A DNA stretch of 64,000 nucleotides from Boswellia sacra (Eukaryota > Streptophyta > Magnoliopsida > Sapindales > Burseraceae): NCBI GenBank assembly GCA_013180625.2, contig SNVD02000426.1, positions 558,001 through 622,000 on the forward strand, in the 5' to 3' direction. Of this stretch, positions 25,690 through 39,257 are shown piece after piece (the first letter of the stretch is position 1; each line of letters begins with the position of its first letter). The notes under the pieces were generated by a model. That model was not told where the DNA came from. It made no database searches and saw only the letters and a list, made by a program, of their open reading frames with translations. The position numbers and the translations under genes were made by a program.

Positions 25690-26262
25690 TGTTATGCACA
25701 AGCGGAAGCGATAACCAATAGAACAACCAAATGCACAACCACAACTATGCCAGATAATTGAATATAATAGCAATTAAAGAGGCAACCAATCAACCACAAT
25801 GCAGAAATAGAATACACACCAGGATTTAACGAGGTTCGGTATAAGTACCTACGTCCTCGGGCGCCGCTGAAGAAACTTTCCACTATCTTCAAAGAGAATT
25901 ACAAACTTTTGGGCTACAATACAAATTCCACAACTATTGGGCCAAACTGCAATTACCCAAATAGTTGGGCCAAACGTAATTACCCAAACAATTGGGCAAT
26001 ACTACAAATACCCAAAATCAAAAAAAAGGGAAAAACAAATATTACAAACTTTAAGGTCCTTACGGAAAGGCCCTTAAACTATGAGGTCTTATATGTGAGA
26101 CCTTACAACTTTAGGGGGTGGAGGATATTTCTCTTGGTACACTCATAACTCTCCTACTTGGCTTCTTTTATAAGCCCAAAGGAGTCCCAAGTATTTCTAT
26201 TTGAGCAATGTGGGATCCCTCACATTGCTTATAGCATTGGCTAAAGAGCCAATACTCCAACA
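25690..26262 (-). repeat. 5' LTR of the copia element
   Basis: 573 bp. On the minus strand it contains a TATA box, TTATAAAAG, near 26166-26175, so it should start transcription toward gag. Confidence 0.97.
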
Positions 26263-26267
26263 AATTT

Positions 26268-27214
26268 GTTAGTAGCGCCTTAATTGGAACAGATTCTTAA
26301 TTACGATGATTGATGAAAACTCGAATTACCTAATGAGTTTACTAAATGATATTTCGGTGAAGAAAGCAGAAGATATTTGGTTGTGTGTGGATATTTTGAT
26401 GATGCTTTCAGCTTTCATAATATCTTCACATGGACGTAAAAATGAAATATATATGTCAGAACGTCAAGAGTTCTCAACCAAAGGCCCCAAACCACAGGGA
26501 CTGAAGAGAGCGACTAAGATAGAGTCACTTAAAATAAACAAGCTGCTACAATACCATAGATTATAGAATCCTTCTTTTAATTAGTAAAGTTATTGGTTCT
26601 GCTGGCATCGATTGTAATTTGGTAAAGTACGATGAATACAAAACTTAAGATGTGTGTACATACCAAGAACTGAGGCTCAGCCTCTCGATGTTAGGGGTTA
26701 CTAGGATCTCATTCATACATGCACACTCTGTTGAACGTAGTCCTTGCAAACTACTCCAAACTTTTTGTCGTTCAGGACCAAGTCAAATTATTCTTGCCCA
26801 ACTTGTTTACAGAAAAGTACTCCCAGGTCGAGCACGGACTCATTTGTGGTGAAAAAAACCAGCGTGTCTTTTGATCCCATGCATGCCCATCGTTATGATT
26901 TTTGTCCTGGCCGATGGGAGTTCGTGTGATGTGGGTAATTCAAGGTTTATTTTTAGTATTTCAATTTTCAAGTGTTGGGCTTAATTCGGAAAATCGAATT
27001 TATGTTGGTTTCACTGAGGGATCAATCATCCATTTTCAATAGAAAAGCATAAACGTGTTTGCATTATCTCATGTTGTTATGCATGCTTCTTTATGGAGCT
27101 GACGCAATACGAACTCCAAGCCAAGTAATCTCAAACTTTTTGTTGCGCACATAACAACCACAAGGCAAGACCTTTCCAACGTCACAAGGAGCATATTCCA
27201 TACTAGTAGCTAGC
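26268..27214. other. Spacer between the copia and gypsy elements
   Basis: No gene is supported. Short open frames (26306-26566, 26652-26929) have no recognisable domain. Confidence 0.5.
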
Positions 27215-27218
27215 TCAT

Positions 27219-27740
27219 TGTCACGAGTTTAGAGTTTACATAGCACGTTCATACGGTATTTAGACAACTTGAACTCAAAAATTACTAAGTAAACCTTGGT
27301 GTTGGCTTGCTTCACTCAAGAAGAAGCTTCAGAGACTTGGATCGTTGAGCTGAAAAGCTTTTAGGCAAAGTATAGAAATGTTGGAAGATGGAGACTAGAG
27401 TTGCTAAGTAAGAAAACTTTTGTATTATACAAGAACTCTTTATAAATGACTTGATTACAACTTGGCTTTCAAACGAAGCTTGGATGGGTATTTATAGTAA
27501 TACTCTTCCTAAATGGACGGTTACGATTTATTACATCTGACGGTCATTATTTACTCTTTAGAGGTATCTCAATAAATATCTAGATATTTGTAAGGATATT
27601 TACAAAGGACATTCTAACACATGTGCTTGCTAGAGATTTCTAGAAAAATGGGCTAGACCTTATAAGCTTTCTAGAAACTAGGCCAAGCTTTGCACATATA
27701 TTTGGGCCACTCTAGCAAGCAAATTGAGCAAGCCGTAACA
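27219..27740 (-). repeat. 3' LTR of the gypsy element
   Basis: 522 bp, TG...CA ends. It pairs with 31763-32277 despite strong divergence. The purine tract GTTGGGGGAGGA (minus strand, 27741-27752) abuts it. Confidence 0.92.
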
Positions 27741-27793
27741 TCCTCCCCCAACTAATTCTGCGATGTCCTCATCGCGCTTTCATCCTTATAACG

Positions 27794-29947
27794 TTAGATA
27801 TGCTCACCAAATTGCCGCAAGGCGTCTTCACGTTCCCAACTAGCCTCATTGTTCAAAGAGTTTTTCCACTTCACTGAGTACTCAACGCAAAGTGGAACTC
27901 CTCTCCTTCGAATCACTCGATCCGCGACGATGCACTCCACGTCCTTGTCGAATGTGATGACGACAGTTGTAGGTGCTCTATTGGACTCACTTCTTCTTGG
28001 ATCTTTCTTGTCCTCATGATACGGCTTGAGGAAACTCACATGGAACACCGGATGAATCTTGAGGTTAGGGGGTGGTCGAACTTGGTAGGAGACTTCACCC
28101 ACTCGTTTGATTATTGGTAAGGGGCCTTCATATTTCGTACTAACCCCCTATATACTTTACGTAGTGATTTGAATTGTTGGGGTAGTAGCTTGACAAGCAC
28201 CAAGTCCCTTCTTGAAACGTAAGGTGTTGTCTCCTTGTGTTCACTTATTTCTTCATCCTGTTGGCAGCCTTGTTCAAGTACGTTTGTGTGATATTGGCTG
28301 TCCATGCCACTCTTTTGCAAGCATGTAAGCCGCTGGGCTCTTCCCTTCATATGTTGAGGCAATGTCATGCGGAGTCATAAATTGTTGTCCCGTTACAATC
28401 TCGAACGGACTCTTATCCGTTGCCTCACTTGTTTGGAGATCATATGAGAATTGGACAACATCTAATAACTTTGCCCAATCGCATTGATGAGCGCTCACAT
28501 AACGCCTTAGATAACACTCAAGTAGGCCATTGATGTGCTCCATTTGTCCATCGATTTAGGTGTAGAAGCTCGTCAAGAAGCTCAAGTCAGATCCTAATAG
28601 TTTGAAGAATTCTCTCCAAAATCGATCAGTAAAGCGTAGTTCACGATCACTCACAATGTTTTGTGGAGCTCTCCAAAGTTTCACCACATGCTTGAGGAAC
28701 GCTCGAGCAGCTTTATCTGCAGTATAATCGACGAAAACAGGTATGAAGGTAGCATATTTGTTAAATCGATCAACCACCACCATAATGCTTCCATACCCCT
28801 CTCATTTTGGTAAGGCCACGATGAAATCCATTGTTACGCTTTGCCATGGCCTTTTTGCATCATTTTTTTTCTTGGACCATATACCATCGCTTGGTGTGGT
28901 TGAGCTTGCGACTCTTCTATGTGACTGGGTGCCCTTCTTACATAAGCACTCCTCTAATGGCAAAATCTGAGGAGTCTATGTGCATCTCGAATTGTTTTGT
29001 GTGGTCGGGTAGCACCAACACGGATTCTTCCAAAACTGCCTTCTTTAGTTCTTTGAAAGGCTTTGGCACATTTCGGACCAATGCCACACGTTGTTTTTCT
29101 TCAATAGTTTGGTGAGAGGGGCGGCCTTGGCGGACTAGCCTTGATGAACCGCCTATAATAATCCACTAACACCAAGGAATTATCGTAGCTTCGGTACTTT
29201 GGTGAGAGGCTCCCATTCTTGAATAGCCTTCACTTTTACTTGATCCATCATAAGTTTTCCATCCCATATTCGATGGCCAAGGAACTCTACTTCTCTTTGA
29301 GCAAAGGAACATTTTTCTTTCTTAACTTAGAGTTCATTTTCGTAAAGCACTTGGAATACTTGCTTGAGATGTTGCACGTGCTCTTCAAAGGTGATGCTAT
29401 ACACCACAATATCATCCAAGTACACCATAACAAACCGATCAAGATAGAGATGGAATAACTTATTCATGAGAGTAGAAAATGTGGTGGGTGTATTGGTGAG
29501 GCCAAATACATGACTAAGAATTCAAAAGCACCATAACTTGTCACGCATGCCGTCTTTGGTTAATCACCTTTGGCAATGCGCCCTTGGTAATATCCCGATC
29601 TTAAGTCGAGCTTTGTGAAGTAGATGGTCAAATAACTCCATAATCAAAGTTATCAGATACTTGTTCCTGATGGTGATCTTATTGAGCGCTTGATAATCAA
29701 TGCACATGCGGAGAGATTCATCCTCTCACGGGTGCATGAGCCTTAGAGGTTGAATATATCCTGCGTCAAGTAGATCCTGGAATTGCTTTTTTATCTCCAA
29801 AAGTTCGGGTGGCGCGATGCGATAAAGTGCCATGGCTAGAGGCTTGGCACTGGCCTCCAACTCGATTTGATGATCAACCTCATGTCTTCGCAGTAACTTC
29901 TTCGAAAGTGCTTAGGGCATGATATCCTTGTATTCCTCAAGGATGGC
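27794..29947 (-). pseudogene. Broken pol region (RT, RNase H, integrase, chromodomain) of the gypsy element
   Basis: Read from high to low coordinates. Reverse-transcriptase remnants begin with LLRRHEVDHQIELEASAKP at about 29820-29910. The polymerase motif YLDD is readable at about 29415-29430. Integrase pieces include MVVVDRFNKYATFIPVF (28783) and HINGLLECYLRRYV (28540). A C-terminal chromodomain-like stretch has VEYSVKWKNSLNNEASWERE and ends near 27794. Stops and frame changes occur throughout, and none of the pieces exceeds about 100 residues. Confidence 0.9.
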
Positions 29948-31729
29948 CTAAACTTCTTTTGGCATAGGATCCTTGGCAATGTTGATGTCTTTTCCATCAT
30001 TTAGTTCCCGAACAGTGGCAAAGAAGCTTGGGTCCTTCTTCATTCCCCTGTTGAATTCTAATGCGGATAACGTCTTACTCTCAATCTTATATTCATGCTC
30101 TGCTACAACCATGCATGATCGACTCCCATCAAGGATGCTAAGGGAGTTAGATACTGGTAAGGGGAAAGCATGGACTTGGTCGAAGAACTTCATGTTTAGC
30201 ACCACTTGGAAATCATCCATAGGAACGATGGAGAAATCTAGATTCCTACTCCATGCACCCAATTGGACCGGTGTAGACTTGGCCATACCCACTATTGATT
30301 TGGCAAGTGAGTTTACCATCTTGATGGTACCTCTTTCATTATTATGCTTGAGACTTAATCGTTTGGCCTCCTCAATAGAAATGAAGTTGTGCATGACTCC
30401 CGTGTCGAGTATTGCACGCACGCTCTTGCCATTGATTGTGGCGTTCACATACATTAGACTCTTTTTAGCATGTGTAAGTTTCTTAAGTGCGTCAATCGTA
30501 CGAAGAGAACCCATCTCTGCTTGGGGCTTTCCCTCATGTATGCCCTTATATTGATCCGCTAGGGCATTGAGGGTCTTCTTCTTTAGGCAATCGCGTACCC
30601 AATGAGGGCTATCACAAATAAAACAACGGCTGTTAGGCTTAGGGGCGTCGGACTTACCCTTACTAGGCTTATCACGCTTGTCACCTTTGGAAGATTCGTG
30701 TGCACCTCCTTTCTTTCGACCATGATCCTTCTTGGCACTCTGCTCTCCCCCACCTTTGCCATAATTAGCCTTTCTATCATTGGATTGGGATGTGTAATCT
30801 GTAAGAGACTCGGCCGCAGCTATGGCTTCATCAAGGTCACTCACGCCATGCCTTTCAAGCTCTACCCTTGTCCAATCCTTGAGTCTATTAAGGAAGTAGA
30901 AGAGGGAGTCCTTGTCATATATGTCCTCAATCTCTAGGATTATTGTTGTGAATTCTTTGATATAATCGTGGATAGTGTCGCTTTGCTTCAAACGGTGGAG
31001 GCGGTTCCTCGCCTCTTTTTTGGCATTGTTGAGAGAGAAGTGCTTGCGAAGTTCTCTCTTGAAATCCTCCCATGTGCGGAGTAAGCAAATGCCTTTGCCT
31101 GCGTCGCCATGCTTTCGACGCCACCATAGTTGGGCTACATCGCGAAGGAATGTAAGCGTAATGCCGATCCTTGGAGCGTCATCATGGACACATTTGGTCT
31201 CAAAGTATTGCTCAAGGCCGAACAAAAAGTTCTCAACCTTGGTGGCATTACGAGCGTCGTGGTATGTGGTGGTAGTAGGCACTTGCATATTGCTTAGCCC
31301 ACTAGCGCTTATGGAAGATAGGCTAGCTCGGTCACATTGGTGCCTCTCCCATTCCGTGCGAGTTTCCTCTACTTTGGCACGGATGGCCTGCAATTCATGC
31401 TCCACCAAAGTCCGCAAGCCTGCAAGTTCTCATGTAAGGTTGTGAAACTCCTCCTTGTGGACTTTGCTAAACTCAAATATGTTAGAATTTGTTGCTTGAG
31501 TAATCTTCCTATAGTTCGTCTCTAGGCCTTCGAGATGGTCGGAGAGGTCTTCCACGATGTTATCCAAACCCGAGATAGCTTGCTCAATATTAGAAACACG
31601 AGACTCCAAGGTTTCCGCAGGTGGAGCTTTGGACTTGCCACGCTTCCCTTGAGGGCGAGGTTGTGGTTGAGGTTGTTCCTCCCGTCCACGAACTTGTACT
31701 TCTATTATCACCTTAATGTCGGATGTCAT
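29948..31729 (-). pseudogene. Gag and protease of the gypsy element with an in-frame stop
   Basis: Starts at MTSDIKVII (31729). One in-frame stop lies at about 31430, after which the same frame is open for about 490 codons. It holds a coiled-coil-like N-terminus, the retrotransposon Gag core with LWWRRKHGD and TWEDFKRELRKHF, a compact zinc knuckle CFICDSPHWVRDC, and the protease acid site in AILDTGVMHNF. The unusual spacing C-x2-C-x3-H-x4-C is, to my knowledge, normal in this plant clade. Pol is severely broken downstream, so this long frame probably survives by chance. Confidence 0.9.
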
Positions 31730-31744
31730 GCTCTTGTGATCGAA

Positions 31745-31762
31745 CCGTGCTTTGATACCAAC
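31745..31762 (-). other. Primer-binding site of the gypsy element
   Basis: The minus strand reads GTTGGTATCAAAGCACGG against the 5' LTR, complementary to the initiator Met tRNA 3' end with little change. Confidence 0.85.
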
Positions 31763-32277
31763 TGTCACAAGCTTAGAATTTGCGCAGCACGTTTATGCGA
31801 CATTTAGGCAACTTGAACCTAAAAGTTGTTAAGTAAGCCTTGGTGTTGGCTTGCTTCACTTAAGAAGAAGCTTGAGGGACTTGGATCGTTGAACTAAAGA
31901 GCTTTTAGGCAAAATATAGAAGTGTTGAAAGATGGAGACTAGAGTTGCTAAGAAAACTTTTTTATTACACAAGAACTCTTTACAAACGGCTTGATTACAA
32001 CTTGACTTCCAAATGAAGCTTAGAGAGATATTTATAGTAATCCTCTTTCTAAATGGACGGCTACGATTTATTACATCCAACGGTCATTATTTACTCTCTA
32101 GAGGTATCTACATAAATATCTAGATATTTACAAGGATATTTAAAAGGGACATTCTAGCACATGTGTTTGCTAAAGATTTCTAGAAAATGGACTAGACCTT
32201 ATAAGCTTTGTAGAAACTAAGTCAAGTTTTACACATATTTGGCCCATTTTAGTAAGCAAATTGGACGGACTGTAACA
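31763..32277 (-). repeat. 5' LTR of the gypsy element
   Basis: 515 bp. On the minus strand a TATA box (TATAAATA) is present at 32029-32036. The proximal 75 bp differ from the other LTR at about 18 sites, all of them transitions as far as I can align them. Confidence 0.92.
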
Positions 32278-32281
32278 TCAT

Positions 32282-33784
32282 GTTAGTGTATATGGCATGG
32301 CCTTATTTCAATATGAAGAGTGACACATTCACTGCGACATGTATTGTTATTATTTTGTTGTTATTATTATTATTATTCGCAAAGCATCAATTTAAGATGG
32401 TACCACCTTTTTTTATTAATACACTCATTTATTTAATAAATCCCCTTACCAAATTTAAAATATTAATATTTATTTTATAAGCCCATCCCAATTGTAACTA
32501 TGACCTTATTAAATACAAATCTTATAAATACTTGATTTCATAAATAAACCCATCATTTCAATATCGATATATCTACACCCACAAAATAATTAACATCTCT
32601 TCTTTACCAAAACCAAAAAAATTTTGCGCCTTTTCACGAGAATTTTTACACTAGTTACATAGAATAAAAGAGTTCAATAAAAGAGATCAATTTTTGTTCT
32701 AGTAAGGTCCACAACAAAGAGCACTCATTCTTGCTTGACTTCATTTCTAATTAACAAAACTTACATGCTCCCGTCTGCATCGATTTCATTTCTTATTGAC
32801 AAAACTTACATGCTCCCCTCGCCTCTCTCTTCTCCTTCGCACCTTCCTCTCCTGACCACTTCAATGGCACAACTCCTTTCAGGCTTGCAAGCCCCATCCT
32901 AAGGGCTGCCACTTTCTTCCACTTTTTCTACCACATCTTCATCCTTGTCCCATTTCTTAGTTTCATAGAATTTTTTTTAAGTCTAATTTTAAAATATTTG
33001 CTAGACAACCTCTACTAAATGCAAATAACTGATGATGAAGATAAAGACTTAGAAATGGGTTAACAAAAAAAGTTTCTGTAGATAATTTTATAATAAAAAA
33101 TTTTAATAAAAAGATAAACGTATTAATAAAAACATTTAGATGCGAATAACTCTACCCATTTAAGACAACTGGGGTTTGAAAGATTAGGAGTGTTAATTTT
33201 GTCCTTGCACCTCTTTTAAAATGATCATCCAGATAGTCATTCGCTGCCAATTGAAGCAGGCTCCGTCAGATGTTCAATATGATTGCGACGAATTCAAACT
33301 TTTACCAGAAACTTCTCAGGGTGATCGGAACAAAGATATGCATCACGTTTAAGAGGCACAAAATTAAGAAGAATTGTGAGTTCTCATCCCCTCTGTTGCT
33401 TAAAGGGTAACGTATTTAGCACCAGCCGGACACACAATAGTGATGAGCTATTTTGCTTTGTTCAATAAGCAATTAGGTCGAGTCCCATTAACATCACCAC
33501 CGCAGCAAGAGAAACAAAATGAAAAAACCAAATTCAGGAAAGGGGTGGCGCACCAATTAATTTCAATTACAGATAGAAGCATCACATCTAAACCCAGCTG
33601 AAAGCACAAAATTACATGTATCCAACCAACCATTCTTCTATTACAATATAGTCATAACCAAGTCCTAAATCAAAAAGAACATAACAGCAATCCAACCGTC
33701 TCAAGCAAAAAGGAAAGAAAAAAAAATAGATAATATTCACCCCTGCATCCAGAATTTGCCAGTCCACAAAAGATCTTAACGGCT
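32282..33784. other. Spacer and 3' flank of the ARF gene
   Basis: No gene is supported. The part directly below 33785 is the likely 3' UTR of ARF. Confidence 0.5.
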
Positions 33785-36441
<2,657 letters not shown>

Positions 36442-37057
36442 TCAAACAATAACAAACAAATTCCAAAACATTTCCACCATTTAGTGGACAAGAAAATAGG
36501 CGCCAGCATATTAAACTCAACCCAATTCAAATAAGAGTTATAAGATCAGATAGATCTGGCTGTAAAATGAATAACATCATATAAAGTAACATGAGATCAA
36601 CTCATCATCCGCGAAATTCAAATCGCCAAGCTATACTGAGCAGCTTTATACAACAGATCTCAAAAACTTAATCGACCAAACTGCAGATCAACAGAGAGAT
36701 GCAAACAACAACAACAAATTCGATCTGTTAACCAAATCGAATCTACGATAACCTAAATCGAAATCACGAAACATAACAAAACCTCAAGTTTCGAAGAAAT
36801 TTAGGCAACAACTCGAATCACCTCGAGTACAAAAAACGAAGTACATGCAGACTAAAAATGGAATATCAAGTTAAGTATCGAATTCGTTCTTTATGATACG
36901 AACAGAGAATTGAAGATTGGTAATCGAAGAGGGATGAGAATAGATTTACGAAATTTGAAATCGGAGATTTGAATTTTTTACCTTTAGAACGAGAAAGAGG
37001 ACGAATACGAAGCTTAACAACAACGCAAAATATGGGTGGGGAATGTGGAGCTGGGAG

Positions 37058-37068
37058 ATTTATAAAGG
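37058..37068 (-). promoter_or_regulatory. Likely TATA box of ARF1
   Basis: The minus strand reads CTTTATAAATC just upstream of the proposed noncoding first exon. Confidence 0.5.
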
Positions 37069-37229
37069 AGGGGATTTTTTGAAATAACGAAAACACCCCT
37101 GGTTTGGGTGTAATTGTTGGATTGTGATCTACGCGATCAGTTCCAATCAGTCACTGCCACGTCACTGTAGTGAAATGACGAGGGGTAACTTGACTGGGGA
37201 TTTATTCTTGCTGACCAACTGGTGAGTGC

Positions 37230-37235
37230 CACGTG
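37230..37235. promoter_or_regulatory. G-box (CACGTG) upstream of ARF1
   Basis: CACGTG within GCCACGTGG, about 160 bp upstream of the ARF TATA box. This flanking context is favoured by bZIP factors. Function is inferred only from the motif. Confidence 0.4.
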
Positions 37236-37239
37236 GTGG

Positions 37240-39257
37240 GAAAATGCAATTACTGTGAACAAACGAGTCGTTCATGGTTCAAATTCAAAGTCAATTTTTG
37301 GAGAAGGGGCATAATTGAATGAGAAAGAGAGAGTTTAGGCAAGTAAACCAAATAAAAAAAGAGGTGGTCTGTCAGCCATCCAAATTGTGTTAGCTCATTT
37401 GCAATGGATTTTAGTTTTTTTTCTTCACAAATAATATATATAATTCTATTTTTTAAATTTATAAAATTAACTCATCATTTTATGATATCATCACATAATT
37501 TAATAGTATTTTTAATGTCATTCTTAAATAACAAAATCAAATAATCAACAACAAAATAATAAATCTATCTTTACGAGTTTTATTAATTATGTCTGGGACT
37601 TTAAAATTCTTAAAATATATTAAGAAATTCAAAATGAAAAGATAATTATCTTTATTTATTAAAAATATATAACGGGGGATTAGTTCTGTTAATCATTTGC
37701 CGACTTCTTAGTTATTTGGGCAGAATGAACCTTGCCTCCAAATGATTAATTCATAGTTCATTGGAGGATCAACTGGCATTTCATATATATTATTTAATTA
37801 TTTTTGTTAAATACAAATGTCAAACAATTTTGAATATTCTCAGAAGCATCGATGTAAACGGCTAAACGCGTGAGTTGCAGTAGCACTGGACCAACATCCG
37901 TGGTTAAAATGGCCCGCATCGGAGTCCGCGAACTGCGTAGAAAGCCACTGAAGATACCTGCCCAATATTGGGCCACAGAGCCCAATATAGTAGGCTAGTA
38001 GACAAGGCTAGCTCTAGATCTAGGTCACCCAAAGAGGGGCTTTTGCGTGATAATTGCATCCGCCCCATTTGTTGAAGACTAGTCAGCTAAAAGAATGTTG
38101 CGAGTAAGGCAAGGCCGCGACCACCTCACATCCTGCCAATTCTTAAATGTTTAATGCCATGCTAATCTAATCTGTTCAAAGGAGTTCGCAACGCAAATAA
38201 CAGGACTGACAAATAAGAATTATATATTAACACTTAATAAATTTAAGTTATGATATGAAGAGACATTTGGTAAGAGTTGCTTGTCAAAGTTTGATACAAA
38301 TCCACAATGAAAGACACAACAAAAATAATTATATACAATCATTTACAGCTTTTGTAATTCTTCGCCTCCACCGAACAGAGTTTTCATCCCCAAAAGGTGT
38401 CTTCTAGTCTTGAAACTATCAACCTGTTTTAATCTGAAAAAAAGGGAGCAAAGAGAAGTCTAAAAACAGTAAACAAATGATGGAAACAAAATTTTTCAGA
38501 AATTTTTCAATTTTTGGAATACATAGAAGAATATCACAATAAACAAGGCCACTCCTACGCTTTGCCTGGACACAAGAATTCCTGAAGCCAACCAATTTAG
38601 AGTGCATAATTCAGTTTAACAAGCAGAATTTTAGGCAATGAACATGATTCATCAGCCCTTTTCTTAGTAAACTAGGGATAAAGCGAGAGCACTGAAAGAC
38701 CAACTCCCTTCAATAAGAATCCAGTTAGGACCAACGAAGTATTGGAAACCTTGGCAGAACCTTAGAAGGAAGAAATTGCGAATACTTGTTGCAATAAAAA
38801 GAGAGAGATTGAGGGAAAATAAACAACCATGTAGGTTATTTTGAGCTAATATCTCTAAAATTTCTCTAACATAAAAATGATCAAATCTGGTGCCAATAAG
38901 CCAGTCTAACAATTATCTATTGGTTTTTTTATTTTTTAACATAGTAGTCTTTTAGGTATCCAACAACAACAGTACAGCAAAATGGCAAGAAGCTAAAAGG
39001 TGGTCAAATGTGGTCACAAATTTAAAATACTGCATGCAAATGTCACCAGTAGCTTATCTCAATTGGCTCAGCTTAGAGCAGATGTGAATGCTCGTCAAGC
39101 TTCAGGAACCATTCCAATCTAAATCTTATTTATACATATACATTGTACTTTTCAGTAAACCAATTCTGAGTCAAAAGTCGAAACCTAAACATAAATAGAG
39201 CAGAGCAAAGATTACCAGGACGTATAAAAGGGCATAAAACCCCAGTTGTTTCTGGGA
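37240..39257. other. Spacer between ARF1 and the 3' end of VPS34
   Basis: No gene is supported. Short minus-strand frames at 37794-37985, 38419-38607 and 38664-38912 have no recognisable domain; the last two may lie in the VPS34 3' flank. Confidence 0.5.

Larger units (their letters stand above)
20853..26262 (-). mobile_element. Young Ty1/copia LTR retrotransposon, coding strand minus
   Basis: Two 573-bp LTRs (20853-21425 and 25690-26262) start TG and end CA and differ at one base only (C at 20933, G at 25770). The 5-bp target duplication AATTT is perfect (20848-20852 and 26263-26267). The priming site, the purine tract and gag, protease, integrase, reverse transcriptase and RNase H follow in copia order on the minus strand, so 25690-26262 is the 5' LTR. 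Protein features resemble the Tnt1-like group. The near-identical LTRs say the insertion is recent. The coding region nevertheless has at least four frame breaks. Confidence 0.97.
27219..32277 (-). mobile_element. Old, decayed Ty3/gypsy chromovirus-type retrotransposon
   Basis: LTRs at 27219-27740 and 31763-32277 both start TGTCAC and end TAACA. They are flanked by a 4-bp match, TCAT (27215-27218 and 32278-32281). Gag, protease, reverse transcriptase, RNase H, integrase and a chromodomain follow in gypsy order on the minus strand. The LTRs differ at well over 10% of positions by eye, and the pol region is full of stops. It is an old, immobile copy. Confidence 0.95.

Noticed and set aside
20853..26262. 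The window as part of a virus integration
   Set aside because: Gene order, LTRs, primer site and lack of an envelope fit ordinary plant LTR retrotransposons.
29973..30554. 193-residue plus-strand frame
   Set aside because: It is the antisense shadow of the gypsy gag-protease frame, which carries the recognisable motifs.
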